The position numbers and the translations under genes are program-made. This document shows, piece by piece, positions 63,666-64,000 of a DNA stretch of 64,000 nt; the stretch's first letter is position 1; each line of letters begins with the position of its first letter. The notes under the pieces were generated by a model. It was not told the origin of the DNA. It saw only the letters and a list, made by a program, of their open reading frames with translations, and made no database searches. This stretch comes from Pacificispira spongiicola (GTDB taxonomy: Bacteria > Pseudomonadota > Alphaproteobacteria > UBA8366 > Aestuariispiraceae): contig NZ_JABBNT010000003.1 of NCBI RefSeq assembly GCF_012926505.1, positions 124,001 through 188,000 on the forward strand, in the 5' to 3' direction.

Positions 63666-64000
63666 TTAGATCATGAAGTCGAATTGATTTTGGTTGTGGC
63701 TTTCGATGCCGGCGCGCTGGGCGGCGACACAGAGGTCCTCGATGGTCGTCTGGTCGAGGCGCTGCATCGCGTATTCCTCGATTTCCTGCCAGATCGGGCG
63801 CAGCACGGTGTGACCCAATTCGGACCCGGCGGGGTCGGTCAATGGATCGCGCCCGCCTTCCATTTCCGCGACGACATTGGCGATTTCCGCAATGGTGATG
63901 CGGCGGCGTTCCTTTGCCAGCCGGTAACCGCCGCGCGGGCCGCGCACACCGCGCAGGATATTGGCATGGACCAGTTGCTGCAGCACCTGTTCCAGATAGC
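63666..64000 (-). CDS. Rrf2 family transcriptional regulator, 5' end beyond window
   Basis: The last 110 residues of an Rrf2 (IscR-like) regulator; the frame is still open at 64000, where it reads YLEQVLQQLVHANILRGVRGPRGGYRLAKERRRITIAEIANVVAEM. This is the wing and dimerisation region of the family. The three-cysteine cluster usual in IscR (about 12 residues after this point) is absent; the only cysteine is in TIEDLCVAAQ. IscR proteins with a single cysteine are known in some alphaproteobacteria. It converges with argG. Confidence 0.85.
   Translation of the reverse strand, partial: YLEQVLQQLVHANILRGVRGPRGGYRLAKERRRITIAEIANVVAEMEGGRDPLTDPAGSELGHTVLRPIWQEIEEYAMQRLDQTTIEDLCVAAQRAGIESHNQNQFDFMI

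Overview
The window is a GC-rich (roughly 60-65 % by eye), gene-dense stretch of a bacterial chromosome, almost certainly from an alphaproteobacterium close to the Rhodospirillales. The evidence is an SdhAF4 (DUF1674) assembly factor, an NDUFAF5-type methyltransferase, a full-length GlnD with two ACT domains, a biotin-dependent pyruvate carboxylase, a Zur-regulated znu locus, and frequent 4-8 bp start/stop overlaps. About 57 protein genes, one tRNA and one gene remnant are supported. There is no rRNA, CRISPR array, prophage or insertion sequence. This is mostly core chromosome with a few small accessory patches.

Layout. 0-12 kb: methyltransferase, htpX, SdhAF4, a nitrate/sulfonate-type ABC importer, a P-type cation ATPase, an MBL hydrolase, a RidA/thioesterase pair divergent from two ABC-2 permeases across an AT-rich palindrome, a Gfa-like protein and a sulfotransferase. 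12.7-25.8 kb: glnD, pyc, a beta-keto-acid cleavage enzyme divergent from a betaine-type ABC importer with a fused double permease, a VOC protein and a WYL regulator. 25.9-32 kb: trpS and murJ, then znuA divergent from znuCB-zur across two Zur boxes. 32-35.5 kb: tRNA-Leu(CAA) abutting a chemoreceptor-like gene fragment, then a complete SiaABCD-type signalling operon. 35.5-43 kb: comF, a four-domain rhodanese, an NDUFAF5 homologue and a WbpL/WbpM-like surface-glycan block. 43-49 kb: purH, an AraC regulator, a DMT exporter, a HugZ-like protein and pckA. 48.9-49.6 kb: a low-GC RusA-like gene of apparently foreign origin. 49.6-54.2 kb: a TPR lipoprotein-like or secreted protein, an SDR, an alpha/beta hydrolase and two glycosyltransferases. 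54.4-64 kb: thrS, infC, two tandem PAS_5 proteins, a choline-sulfatase-like enzyme, a Fur-box-preceded unknown gene, a PilJ-type histidine kinase, argG and an incomplete Rrf2 regulator at the edge.

How genes work together. The clearest multi-gene system is SiaABCD, in which a PP2C phosphatase and a kinase-like protein set the phosphorylation of SiaC, and SiaC gates the diguanylate cyclase SiaD. Zinc homeostasis (ZnuABC, Zur and their operators) is self-contained. The beta-keto-acid cleavage enzyme, the betaine-type importer and the more distant choline sulfatase together suggest use of quaternary-ammonium osmolytes. pyc and pckA supply both directions of the pyruvate/oxaloacetate/PEP node. 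The four sugar-nucleotide and glycosyltransferase genes point to O-antigen or capsule synthesis.
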